This document shows, in pieces, positions 13,439 to 21,070 of a stretch of DNA of 25,194 nucleotides. Source of the DNA: a virus. Within the stretch, counting starts at the first letter, position 1. Each line of letters starts with the position of its first letter. The notes under the pieces are model-generated. The model did not search any database. It was not told the origin of the DNA and worked only from the letters and a program-made list of their open reading frames with translations. The position numbers and the translations under genes are program-made. Location of the stretch: IMG/VR virus record IMGVR_UViG_3300025128_000306, positions 1 through 25,194 of that record. One strand, 5' to 3'.

Positions 13439-14046
13439 CGGGAATCTTATCTATTGACATCGAAACAAAGAACTTCTCACACGAGATAGGCGGCTGGGGC
13501 AACACCCATCTTTTTGAGCCTACCGTGGTTGCTACATGGGACGGTACTGATGGTACCGTGTACTGCAACAAGTCACAAGCAAAGGAATTCCTTGACAAAG
13601 GCGTCAAGGTAAAACCCCTACACTCAGAAATACTTGGCAAGGACATAGAAGCACACATAGCCAAGGGTGGCAAGGTGATTGGTCACAACATCGTGGGCTT
13701 CGATTTACCTATTCTCAGAGATAGCCTTGACTGCTGGTCAGCGGGCGATATTCTCGGCAAGGCAGGGGATTGTATCATCGATACTTCTGCAAAATTACGG
13801 TCGGCCACAGGGTCGACAATTCCGTTGGCAGACGCATGTCTGCACACCCTTGGTAAAGGGAAGACGATGAAAAGCCACGACGCTCCATTGGAGTGGCGCA
13901 AAGGCAACTATGGCAAGGTGGCAGACTACTGCCTCAAGGACGCTCAACTCGCATACGAATTATGGGAGCATGGGAACAAAGAAGGATTTGTCAAGGCCCG
14001 TTGCAGAAAGACGGGCGTCGTCAAAGAATTCGACATACAATGGTAA
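13435..14046 (+). CDS. Stand-alone DEDDy 3'-5' exonuclease (RNase H fold)
   Basis: A 203-residue protein from ATG 13435 (GGGAGG upstream). It has complete exonuclease motifs: Exo I SIDIET (D8, E10), Exo II VIGHNIVGFDLPIL (N85, D90) and Exo III YCLKDAQ (Y165, D169), so it belongs to the DEDDy class that includes PolB proofreading domains. There is no polymerase domain. It could trim mismatched primer ends, which is notable because the Exo II site of the viral PolB is degenerate. Processing of RNA or recombination ends is an alternative. It is coupled to the zinc microprotein upstream and followed 13 bases later by the thermosome gene. Confidence 0.82.
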   Translation: MTGILSIDIETKNFSHEIGGWGNTHLFEPTVVATWDGTDGTVYCNKSQAKEFLDKGVKVKPLHSEILGKDIEAHIAKGGKVIGHNIVGFDLPILRDSLDCWSAGDILGKAGDCIIDTSAKLRSATGSTIPLADACLHTLGKGKTMKSHDAPLEWRKGNYGKVADYCLKDAQLAYELWEHGNKEGFVKARCRKTGVVKEFDIQW

Positions 14047-14059
14047 GAGAGGAATACAC

Positions 14060-15565
14060 ATGACCGAGAAAAAACAAACAGCACAGAGCCTAAACATCAG
14101 AGCCGCTAAAGCGATTGCCGACACAGTTCGGTCAACGCTTGGACCAGCGGGGATGGACAAAATGATGGTTGACGGGGGTGGCAATGTCATCGTGACAAAC
14201 GATGGCGCTACAATCCTACAACAACTTGACATCACCCACCCCGGTGCGAAGATGATTGTTGAAGCCGCAAACACGCAAGAAACCATGTGCTACGATGGCA
14301 CTACGACTACGACAATTCTGGCTGGCGAACTGCTGGCCAATACACAAGAACTGTTCAACAAAGGATTGCATCCTAATGTAGTCTGCAAAGGGTATCGTCA
14401 AGCCGCCAAGTGGGCAGTGGAACACATCAATGGTATCACCGTCGAAGACATCGAGCCGTACCTACGAGAAGTGGCAAGGACCGCTATTACAGGCAAAGCA
14501 CTGGAGAGCAACGAGGAGCAAGTCAGTGCCCTCTGCGTTGAGGCAGTCAATCGTGCCAAGGGCGACATCAAGCGCATCAGCGTCGTGTGTCAACCGGGCG
14601 GCTCACTGGAAGATTCGTACTGTTTCTCTGGCAAAATCTTGAATCAGACTTTCATGATGTCAAGCATGAAGAACGAGCCTACACCACAGGTAGTCCTCAT
14701 TAACTCTGGACTTTCCAAGAAAGAAGACAGCGTACAAGTCAATGTGTCAAATGTTGGTGACTACAAGTCGTATCAAGAATATGCTAACAAGGACATCTGG
14801 CAAGAGAAGGTGGAAAAAATCGCCAACCTACTACCGAAAGGTGGAGTTGTCTTCTGCCGTGATTCAGTCAACGAACTGGTAGCGGCCCTGCTTTCCAAGA
14901 ACAACATCAGTGTTGCTCAGCGAGTCCCTCCGAGCGACATGGAGGCCATGGCTATCCTCCTCGGCACGACAGTGGCCCACTCAGTCGAAGACTTGAATGG
15001 TGCTGACCCAGCAGGCAAGGTGCTTCAATTCACCATGGGTGATATGCAATACATCAGCATCGAGGATGTCCACGGTGGAGAAAACACCGTCACTACCTTG
15101 GTCCTACGAGGAGCCACACGCCAGACACTCGACGAAACGGAACGAGGCTTCGACGACGCATTGGGCGTGGTCTGCCTTGCTTTCAACAGCGAGCGCATCG
15201 TCAGAGGAGGAGGCTCGTCTTACATGAACGCCGCCCTCAACCTGCGCTCCCGTGCCGCTGAAATCGGCGGTCGGGCACAGATGGCTATCGAAGCCTTTGC
15301 CAACGCCTTGGAGAGCATCCCTGCTACCATTGCGCAGAACGCAGGTCACGACCCGCTGGACACCATCCTTGAGTTGAGGAACGAACATCTGCAAGGCAAC
15401 TTTGATTACGGCCCCGATATTTACAACGGCGGTACAATCTCAATGGAAGGGGCGAATGTATGGGAACCGTACGAACTTGTGAAGCAGGCTATTCAGTCAG
15501 CAAGCGAGGTCAGCATTAGCATCCTACGCATCGATGACATCATTGGACGGAAGTCTGAGGATTGA
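14060..15565 (+). CDS. Group II chaperonin (thermosome subunit)
   Basis: The 501-residue product has thermosome signatures: STLGPAGMDKMM (25-36), NDGATIL (47-53), YDGTTTTT (78-85, with D79), ERGFDDAL (361-368, with D366 in the place of the catalytic Asp) and RIDDII near the end. ATG 14060 follows AGAGGA; a longer upstream frame overlaps the exonuclease and is not used. The protein is shorter than cellular thermosomes (about 545) and lacks the Gly/Met-rich C-terminal tail. GGGSSYM replaces the usual GGGAxE, so the ring interior or inter-subunit contacts may be specialised. Viral chaperonins are thought to fold capsid or tail proteins. Its 3' end overlaps the convergent gene by 26 bases. Confidence 0.95.
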   Translation: MTEKKQTAQSLNIRAAKAIADTVRSTLGPAGMDKMMVDGGGNVIVTNDGATILQQLDITHPGAKMIVEAANTQETMCYDGTTTTTILAGELLANTQELFNKGLHPNVVCKGYRQAAKWAVEHINGITVEDIEPYLREVARTAITGKALESNEEQVSALCVEAVNRAKGDIKRISVVCQPGGSLEDSYCFSGKILNQTFMMSSMKNEPTPQVVLINSGLSKKEDSVQVNVSNVGDYKSYQEYANKDIWQEKVEKIANLLPKGGVVFCRDSVNELVAALLSKNNISVAQRVPPSDMEAMAILLGTTVAHSVEDLNGADPAGKVLQFTMGDMQYISIEDVHGGENTVTTLVLRGATRQTLDETERGFDDALGVVCLAFNSERIVRGGGSSYMNAALNLRSRAAEIGGRAQMAIEAFANALESIPATIAQNAGHDPLDTILELRNEHLQGNFDYGPDIYNGGTISMEGANVWEPYELVKQAIQSASEVSISILRIDDIIGRKSED

Positions 15566-16520
15566 CATCTCCTGCCGCTTGTTGCTCTTGGAGCATTTGT
15601 TCGTAGCGTATTTGGTCTTCCGATGGTCCGGCCATATGTAATTCTGAAATGTCGCTTCTGAGTTCAGGGTCTGGGTGGAAAAATTCAGCCCCTTGGTACA
15701 TGGAGTCGCCCATGTCGTCAAGTCTTTGTTCGGGAGTCGTGAAACCAGTTGGACTACTGCTGTCAGGTGTCAGACTGTAAGCGCCGAATTCGTGAGCCAT
15801 TGAATGCAAGATAGGATAAGCACTTTGTGCTTGTTCGACATCCAAATCTGTCAATAATTCAGGTATGATTGAGCCATGAGGGTCGACATTTACACCTGCT
15901 CTTACCAACACATCGGTTGCGGTCTTTGGTCTATTCCATCGCATCCTTGGTCCACTGAACTTCCCTTGAGGGGGATATTGTTGGGTCAATCGTGCAATGT
16001 TCTCTTTCTGTTCTCGCTTCAATGCTTCGATGTTGCTTTGCTGTTTCGCCCATTGTTCAACTTCATCCTCGATAAGAGAGTGTACATTTTCATGAGCACC
16101 GATGTTGGCTATTTTCTCAGCACCCTTGTCAAAGTCTTCTTCAAAAATTTTGCCTAATTCTGGGTACAAATGCGTACCAACATAAGAGCCATCCTCCCGC
16201 AATCGTGGCACTGAGCCTCCTCGGTAGTATCTTCCGTCTACACCATCTTCGGGCGCAGGGAAATTAGGCCTGTCCTTTGGCCCGGCCCGAAAAGTCAATT
16301 TCGTATTGAACGGTTTCTTTTCGTCTTCGGTCGCTGGACGGTCGCTCAATTCTGGGAAATTAGCGACTCTTCCTCTGACATGCATTAAAGGTCTTTCATA
16401 CATCGGACCAGCATATCCTGTCATGTCTTCGCCTGCTCTTGCGAAATGACCGCCGTGTTTATATCCCAAATGAAAATCCGACTTGAGGATTGACCAAGCG
16501 ACATCAAGTGGCCTGACCAT
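15540..16520 (-). CDS. Putative HExxH metalloprotease-like late protein with AWxxLK N-terminus
   Basis: A 326-residue protein from ATG at 16520. The N-terminus VRPLDVAWSILKSD shares the AWxxLK pattern found in three other late proteins. Residues 143-147 are HENVH, an HExxH zinc-protease signature in a helix followed by LIEDEVEQW; H243/E244 in AHEFGAY could supply a third ligand. A coiled-coil-like stretch with basic and glutamine residues follows near 155-182. No signal peptide is seen. Possible roles are prohead maturation, virion-carried protease or host wall/S-layer cleavage, none shown. Its 3' end overlaps the thermosome gene in convergent orientation, and it lies 15 bases after the HMG-CoA lyase gene. 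Confidence 0.7.
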   Translation of the reverse strand: MVRPLDVAWSILKSDFHLGYKHGGHFARAGEDMTGYAGPMYERPLMHVRGRVANFPELSDRPATEDEKKPFNTKLTFRAGPKDRPNFPAPEDGVDGRYYRGGSVPRLREDGSYVGTHLYPELGKIFEEDFDKGAEKIANIGAHENVHSLIEDEVEQWAKQQSNIEALKREQKENIARLTQQYPPQGKFSGPRMRWNRPKTATDVLVRAGVNVDPHGSIIPELLTDLDVEQAQSAYPILHSMAHEFGAYSLTPDSSSPTGFTTPEQRLDDMGDSMYQGAEFFHPDPELRSDISELHMAGPSEDQIRYEQMLQEQQAAGDVNPQTSVQ

Positions 16521-16535
16521 GTACAGGCGTAGCCC

Positions 16536-17375
16536 TCAATGTCTAATCAAATTATCCTCTTGACCTTTGAGAATGTCCTTCACGACATCCAGAGCAGGGC
16601 GTAAGTCGGCTTCCTTAATGCCGCAGTTGAATCCCCATACATTGAGATGGCGCACCAAGGCTTCGGTCGATAGGTTAGCCCCACTGCCCTTGGCAAAGGG
16701 ACAGCCGCCAAGACCACCGATGCTTGAGTCGAACTGCTTGATACCACTCATCAGGCCGCTTCTGACAAGACTCAGGGCACTTGCTTCGTCACCCTTGTGG
16801 TGCAAGTGAAGAGCAGGGGTCAAACCCTCATCTTGGGCCATTTCAGCCCACAGCGCCACTTCTTGACGAGTGCCACAGCCTACTGTGTCAGAAAATACAA
16901 CAGTTGTCCCGAACATCTTAGCGTCCCGTAAGCACAGCCGCATCATTGATGAAGAAACTTCACCACTGTGTGGCGAGCCAAATGCCATAGAAAGGTACAC
17001 TCGTACTTTCTCCTTGGGTACCTTGTCCATGAATGTCTTGTACATCAGAACAATCTCTGAGCGAGTCTTACCCATGTTTTGGATGTTGAATGTTTCACAT
17101 GGACTGAACACGATGTTGATTTTATCGACGCCTGATTGCTGTGCACGAAGGAAGCCTCGCTTGTTCATGACAAGTCCAGCGCCTTTGTTGTACACGGCCT
17201 CTGCGTCAGCCATCTGTGGCAGAACCTTTGGGTGAGCAAATGAAACTTCTTCGATGTCGGTGATGCCAGAGGCGTACAGTTCCTTTATCAGAAGCCTTTT
17301 GGTTTTTGTACTGACCACAGTGCCCAAAGCCTGCAACCCATCTCTTGGTCCGACTTCATAGACACTAATGTTCAT
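16536..17375 (-). CDS. Hydroxymethylglutaryl-CoA lyase (auxiliary metabolic gene)
   Basis: A 279-residue TIM-barrel metallolyase. It retains the family signature and the catalytic set expected for HMG-CoA lyase: EVGPRDGLQ (R11, D12), E43 in EEVSFAHPK, SDTVGCGT (162-169), HLH metal ligands H180 and H182, and GGLGGCPFAKG with C215, then N224 nine residues later as in the human enzyme. The reaction splits HMG-CoA into acetoacetate and acetyl-CoA. The start at 17375 is preferred to an earlier in-frame one because it overlaps the upstream stop as ATGA and has GGAAGGG ahead. In an archaeal host it could feed leucine/acetyl-CoA catabolism or drain the mevalonate precursor of membrane lipids. It is unusual in a virus-like context. 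Confidence 0.92.
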   Translation of the reverse strand: MNISVYEVGPRDGLQALGTVVSTKTKRLLIKELYASGITDIEEVSFAHPKVLPQMADAEAVYNKGAGLVMNKRGFLRAQQSGVDKINIVFSPCETFNIQNMGKTRSEIVLMYKTFMDKVPKEKVRVYLSMAFGSPHSGEVSSSMMRLCLRDAKMFGTTVVFSDTVGCGTRQEVALWAEMAQDEGLTPALHLHHKGDEASALSLVRSGLMSGIKQFDSSIGGLGGCPFAKGSGANLSTEALVRHLNVWGFNCGIKEADLRPALDVVKDILKGQEDNLIRH

Positions 17376-17527
17376 TGCTGACCCTTCCGCAACCCGTCCA
17401 TACACATTTCTTGCAATTCAGCACTGTCAGTGAAGAATACAACATCGGAGCCTAAGTCATCTGTGACATACCAAGTGAACAAAAATCCGCAGATAAAACT
17501 CAAGATAAAAAACAGCCAAAGACCCAT
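17372..17527 (-). CDS. 51-residue small membrane protein coupled to HMG-CoA lyase
   Basis: Reading from ATG 17527 leftwards gives 51 residues: MGLWLFFILSFICGFLFTWYV is one clear membrane helix, followed by a polar acidic tail and a short basic end. The TGA at 17374-17372 overlaps the lyase ATG (ATGA), so the two are probably co-translated. There is no family assignment. It could anchor or regulate, or act as a small viral membrane protein such as a holin-type peptide. The AT-rich promoter element lies about 25 bases upstream of its start, suggesting that it is the first gene of this transcript. Confidence 0.6.
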   Translation of the reverse strand: MGLWLFFILSFICGFLFTWYVTDDLGSDVVFFTDSAELQEMCMDGLRKGQQ

Positions 17528-17546
17528 GTGCAGGGACAGCGCGGTG

Positions 17547-17558
17547 TAAAAATTAAAT
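17547..17558. promoter_or_regulatory. Shared AT-rich element, candidate bidirectional TATA box
   Basis: TAAAAATTAAAT lies in the 53-base divergent gap between the genes starting at 17527 (- strand) and 17581 (+ strand). Its centre is about 25 bases from one ATG and 28 from the other, the usual TATA-to-start distance in archaea. Neither ATG has a good SD, so both transcripts could be leaderless. Orientation and use are inferred. Confidence 0.5.
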
Positions 17559-17580
17559 CTTCCGGTTCATACGGCCCACC

Positions 17581-17679
17581 ATGGACCGCTCCGACAAGGT
17601 CCTACTCCCACTCGCATTATTGGTTGTCATCGGCTGGGTCATCGGTCTGGTCATGCATCACGCATGGCTTGAGAAATGA
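17581..17679 (+). CDS. 32-residue membrane peptide on the + strand
   Basis: From ATG 17581 the reading frame encodes MDRSDKVLLPLALLVVIGW and continues as a single membrane helix (about residues 7-25), ending HHAWLEK. It is the only + strand gene inside the - strand late block. Its last 29 bases overlap the end of the convergent zinc-ribbon gene. The promoter-like element 28 bases upstream supports expression. Such short single-span peptides can be holin-like or regulatory, but there is no direct evidence for function. It may also be a chance frame, so confidence is moderate. Confidence 0.45.
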   Translation: MDRSDKVLLPLALLVVIGWVIGLVMHHAWLEK

Positions 17680-17914
17680 GCATGCGGGACAGCGCCCCGT
17701 AGCGTTTGGCCTTCAACCGCTTCTTCGCTTTCTTGGCCGACTCCTTCTGCCCTAAAGGACCAAAGCCACCATGCTTGCGGACATAGCCACACTGAGGGCA
17801 TTCGTGATACACCACATGCTTACCATTAGCGTACCGTCCGCTAACAGACAAAGGTAGGGCTGTTGTACCACAGCACTCGCAGGTCTGCATCAAAGATTCG
17901 ACAAGAGCGCCCAT
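17651..17914 (-). CDS. Zinc-ribbon protein with basic C-terminal half
   Basis: The 87-residue product from ATG 17914 (a TTG one codon earlier is possible) contains C12-x2-C15 and C39-x2-C42, a typical zinc ribbon. It then has a lysine/arginine-rich stretch (KESAKKAKKRLKAKR) and a short helix. Its ATG shares one base with the stop of the fibre-like gene, so it is coupled to the virion block. The basic tail suggests nucleic acid binding, perhaps late transcription control or a virion-packaged DNA-binding protein. The family is not recognised. Confidence 0.7.
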   Translation of the reverse strand: MGALVESLMQTCECCGTTALPLSVSGRYANGKHVVYHECPQCGYVRKHGGFGPLGQKESAKKAKKRLKAKRYGALSRMLISQAMRDA

Positions 17915-19044
17915 CAACTCACCGTGTGCAGGTCCAACTTAGCCCACGCTGAACCAGTGTACACGAACTTAGCATACTGGTTGATGGTCACATTTTGATT
18001 GAGCGTTCCTGAATCGAAGTGCAAGTTGTGTGACCCAGCCGCATGATACACCTCAACCGTATGGCCGTGTGGGAATGTACCTGTTGGATTGAGTGTGATT
18101 GCGGCTCCGGTTGTAATAATCCAAATGTTCGGTCCTGTGATGGTGACTGATTGATTAGAACTGGTTGTTAGAACCTTGACTTCATTTGGAGCCAACCGCC
18201 ATGTGGCACGGGCAGGACTACCACCAATGCTACGCACGGCGCTGTACATAAGCACCGAATGTCCATCAGGGCTGTGTGTCTGCCACATACCTCCGAAGGG
18301 CGAAGCACCAAACCCACCTGCTGATGGTGATGAATAGATACCATCGATGTCGGAACTGTCGTCAAATGCGTTGGATGCTGTGACATTGCCCGCCGCTCCC
18401 TTTGTCATGTGATGCAGGTACAAAGGACTTGGACGAATGAAAGTACGCTTATCGTACACTGTTGGCGTGTTAAGAGAGGCAGTCAATGCACCTCCAGCAG
18501 ATACCTCGTAAAGGAGGATTGCTAACACAGTTGTCTTTCTGTTATCTGGACCCGGTAGGTTGAGGAAGGTATTGGGAACTTGAGGCGTTTCACTGGCCGT
18601 GTCGGCAAGGGTACCGAACTCATACTTGATGTTCGCCTTGCCACTGTCGGCCGCCACATAAATGACACAATAGGCTTTCTTTGCCACCGAACCATGAGGA
18701 GAAGGAAGACTACCGGAGTGATTACTGGTCGTACCGATAGTTGTGGCCGTGGAAGTCGCACCCGGACCACCTGCGAATTGATACACAATTCCGTCGAGGA
18801 CAGCATAGCCTCCTGATACTGTGAGTCCACCACCTGAGCCAACAGCCACATGGCCTTCTGTTCCACTGCCCGTAGCGTTCCTCGTGCCACCATAGCCGCC
18901 GTCAGCCACTCTGAGAATGCCGTTGCCGTGTAGGGCCTCGTATGGGTTGGTAAGTGAGGGGCTTGTCAATCCGTCACCGTCACGCAGGCCTGTGGCACTG
19001 CTAAACCCTGTTGCGCTCGTATGTCCTGCTAATGGATTACTCAT
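17914..19044 (-). CDS. Putative tail fibre / virion surface protein
   Basis: A 376-residue protein from ATG 19044 with GAGGTGA upstream. The first 110 residues are extremely rich in Gly, Ser, Thr and Ala (GGYGGT, GSGGGLTVSGGY), followed by beta-rich blocks. The C-terminus has repeated threonine/asparagine strands (SVTITGPNIWIITTGAAITL, then FPHGHTVEVYHAAG) resembling the beta-structured tips of phage fibres. No enzymatic motif is seen. It is the third in a run of virion-like genes, one base after the previous stop. I infer a trimeric fibre or baseplate-associated adhesin that contacts the archaeal surface; the family could not be named. Confidence 0.55.
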   Translation of the reverse strand: MSNPLAGHTSATGFSSATGLRDGDGLTSPSLTNPYEALHGNGILRVADGGYGGTRNATGSGTEGHVAVGSGGGLTVSGGYAVLDGIVYQFAGGPGATSTATTIGTTSNHSGSLPSPHGSVAKKAYCVIYVAADSGKANIKYEFGTLADTASETPQVPNTFLNLPGPDNRKTTVLAILLYEVSAGGALTASLNTPTVYDKRTFIRPSPLYLHHMTKGAAGNVTASNAFDDSSDIDGIYSSPSAGGFGASPFGGMWQTHSPDGHSVLMYSAVRSIGGSPARATWRLAPNEVKVLTTSSNQSVTITGPNIWIITTGAAITLNPTGTFPHGHTVEVYHAAGSHNLHFDSGTLNQNVTINQYAKFVYTGSAWAKLDLHTVS

Positions 19045-19045
19045 T

Positions 19046-19399
19046 TTAGTTCACCTCGATTATGGTTGCGAACCGGAGTTCGTTGTTGCTGGTCTTGCTG
19101 ACCGATTGGAATGTGTACCTGAACAACACTGTTGTGTCAGTAGCGTCAGATGGGTTTTGATATTGGATGCATACCTCACGCAGGGGCAATGTGAAGGTCG
19201 AAGACAATGGTAAGATGGCCTCGACATAGATAGTATGGTCGTCCACGATACGAGTCGTAGGTACGGCTGTGTAAGCAGGGCGTCCTGCTCCACCGTCCTC
19301 GGAAGTAGCAACCGTTCCATCGAAACCAAACACGACTTGATTGATTCGGCTATTTAATTGGTCGACCAAGAATCTGTTTCCGTCTGTTAGCAATGGCAT
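19046..19399 (-). CDS. Small putative tail/virion protein
   Basis: I chose ATG 19399, giving 117 residues beginning MPLLTDGNRFLVDQLN. It follows AGGAGAGGA and lies one base after the stop of the upstream gene, whereas the longest frame begins inside that gene. The product is beta-rich with alternating hydrophobic and polar residues (HTIYVEAILPLSSTFTLPLR, then TVLFRYTFQSVSK). It has no cysteine pair or catalytic motif. Position between two larger virion-like genes suggests a tail-collar or fibre-attachment protein. Confidence in coding is high; confidence in role is low. Confidence 0.65.
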   Translation of the reverse strand: MPLLTDGNRFLVDQLNSRINQVVFGFDGTVATSEDGGAGRPAYTAVPTTRIVDDHTIYVEAILPLSSTFTLPLREVCIQYQNPSDATDTTVLFRYTFQSVSKTSNNELRFATIIEVN

Positions 19400-19400
19400 G

Positions 19401-20810
19401 TCATCCTCTCCTTGTGATTGTTTCTTGACGCTTAGGGTTTTGAATCTTGAGTAAAGCCACTTGCTTGGCCTGAGCCTCACTTGCGTTGCCGCCGATAATA
19501 CTGCGGGTACCGTGACCAATCAAAAAGCCAGCGGAGTCAACAATCGTATTCCCAAGGTCCCATTTGGTTGAAATCTTGAATCGTGCGCTGGCTGAGAACT
19601 CTTTTGTTTCGATTTGTCGACTGTGCTCATCTCCTACCTCATCAAGTGACACAATGTCACCTTGCTGGAACCTCTGGAGTAGGTCTTCAATTCCACTGTC
19701 GAGCGAACCTATCTTGAAATCAGTCATCTTCTCAATCAGATGGTGTCGGGCCTGCAACACATGGTAGATGTCATCATCTCCGTGCGCTTGGTAGCGTACC
19801 TTTTCAGCAGGCTGTAGTGAAGAAGACCTGACAACTTTGTTCAGTGTGATTGAGCCAGTTGCATTAGCGGCACTGGATAAGAAACGCTGTCCGATTGCTT
19901 TGGCACTTGCTCGTGAAACAGCAGTGGGAGCGAATATGCCACCGGGTACTTCTATGATACCGTTCTTTTGAGCATTGAGGTCGCCCACAACCACAGTATT
20001 GTCGTCGTTGTTTGCCCGAACTTTACCTCTTACAGTCACGCTGTTAGGCAAACTCTTACTCTTCGTACTGCTTTTGCCATCCGTGACCATCTGCCCTGTC
20101 AAATAATGCATTTTATTGCTTTGAAGTTGATGTTGATAAGACAAATTGCCAAACCTGTCTCCAACAAGGCGGTGACCGTCATGTCTGCTTACGAAACGCA
20201 TGGCTGTGACCCCATCAACACCGTTGAAATCCTTCGCAACAAAGGTTCCACTACCACGAGAGCGGGCAATCTCGACTGAGTTGAGTGAACTGGTCTGATT
20301 GTCGCCTATTCGGGCGGCAAGGTCGCTCGCACGGAGCCCAATACTTGCTTTCTGAGTGATTTGTACCTCTGTGCCATCAAAACCAAGGTCGGATAGCGAT
20401 TTTCCCTTTAAATTAGGCAAAATAAACCGTGTTCCCTTGGTAGCAGACTCAATTTGGCTCATTGTAAGAGCCTGAGAGACATTATCTGCATTTACAAGCA
20501 GTGCAGGAGGCGAATCTCCTGCGCTAAGTGAGTCGTCCGAGTGAAATAGCGAACCGGTGTAGCGATGACTGTCTGTTTTCTTGTGCACCAGTTCAATTGT
20601 GTCTTCTTGCTCCACCAAAGTGTACCTACGGTCATGCGCAGGTGCAAAATCTGATTGAACAGGCTTCGCTACCTGTCTTTTTGCTGATGTTTGGGTGTAC
20701 ACACCGTGCTTGACGCCATTATCAACAAACCGTGGCTTACGAACTCGCTTCATAATTGCACTTTGTGCCGCATCAGAACGACCAGTTGACAAATTCTTAC
20801 CAAGCGCCAT
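19401..20810 (-). CDS. Unknown large late protein, putative virion/tail component
   Basis: A 469-residue product from ATG 20810 with GGTGGAA upstream. The N-terminal 60 residues are basic and probably disordered. The rest mixes beta strands with helical segments (ARHHLIEKMTDFKIGSLDSGIEDLLQRFQ near residues 355-385). A DGHRLVGDRFGNLSYQ stretch around 213-230 recalls the G-rich hairpins of phage tail hub proteins, but the match is only impressionistic. No transmembrane segment or signal is present. It overlaps no neighbour, but is one base from the next gene and 29 from the previous. Tail or baseplate function is inferred from context. Confidence 0.55.
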   Translation of the reverse strand: MALGKNLSTGRSDAAQSAIMKRVRKPRFVDNGVKHGVYTQTSAKRQVAKPVQSDFAPAHDRRYTLVEQEDTIELVHKKTDSHRYTGSLFHSDDSLSAGDSPPALLVNADNVSQALTMSQIESATKGTRFILPNLKGKSLSDLGFDGTEVQITQKASIGLRASDLAARIGDNQTSSLNSVEIARSRGSGTFVAKDFNGVDGVTAMRFVSRHDGHRLVGDRFGNLSYQHQLQSNKMHYLTGQMVTDGKSSTKSKSLPNSVTVRGKVRANNDDNTVVVGDLNAQKNGIIEVPGGIFAPTAVSRASAKAIGQRFLSSAANATGSITLNKVVRSSSLQPAEKVRYQAHGDDDIYHVLQARHHLIEKMTDFKIGSLDSGIEDLLQRFQQGDIVSLDEVGDEHSRQIETKEFSASARFKISTKWDLGNTIVDSAGFLIGHGTRSIIGGNASEAQAKQVALLKIQNPKRQETITRRG

Positions 20811-20839
20811 CAGTCATTCCACCGTAGGTCTGCTTTTCA

Positions 20840-21070
20840 TCACAGTCCATCCATGAGAACAACATCACCATGAGGTGAAATTTTTACATTGCCCATCTTG
20901 TCAATGATTTTCTTACACTCAGGCTTTGAGCGTTTGCAGGCTTTACAACAATCCTCCAAAGAAGCCGCTCCACCTTCCTTTTTCAAACAAGCAATGATTT
21001 TTGCTTTCGCCTCTTCTAAATCTCCGTCATCCTCTTTTAGCAAATTCCATGCTTCGTCCATTGGGTTCAA
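20840..21070 (-). CDS. Small Cys-rich late protein with AWxxLK N-terminus
   Basis: The 76-residue product starts at a TTG (21070): this gives MNPMDEAWNLLKEDD, the same beginning as its upstream neighbour. The TTG overlaps that gene's stop as TTGA and stands six bases after GAGGTG. A GTG at 21079 and an ATG at 21061 are weaker choices. After the shared motif comes a helical acidic-basic stretch, then cysteines in DCCKACKRSKPEC and a winged-helix-like end (KKIIDKMGNVKISPHGDVVLMDGL). It may bind DNA or metal. The shared N-terminus is the main clue to a common fate with the other tagged proteins. Confidence 0.65.
   Translation of the reverse strand: MNPMDEAWNLLKEDDGDLEEAKAKIIACLKKEGGAASLEDCCKACKRSKPECKKIIDKMGNVKISPHGDVVLMDGL

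Noticed and set aside
13910-14059. Upstream extension of the thermosome
   Set aside because: It overlaps the exonuclease C-terminus; ATG 14060 has an SD-like AGAGGA and matches the family N-terminus.
15566-15640. Intrinsic terminator at the convergent end of the modules
   Set aside because: No stable hairpin followed by a T-run was found; both strands are coding up to the overlap.
20814-20840. Eight-residue minigene between the Cys-rich gene and the 469-residue gene
   Set aside because: It has a TGATG junction but is too short to support; it is more likely leader sequence for the next gene.
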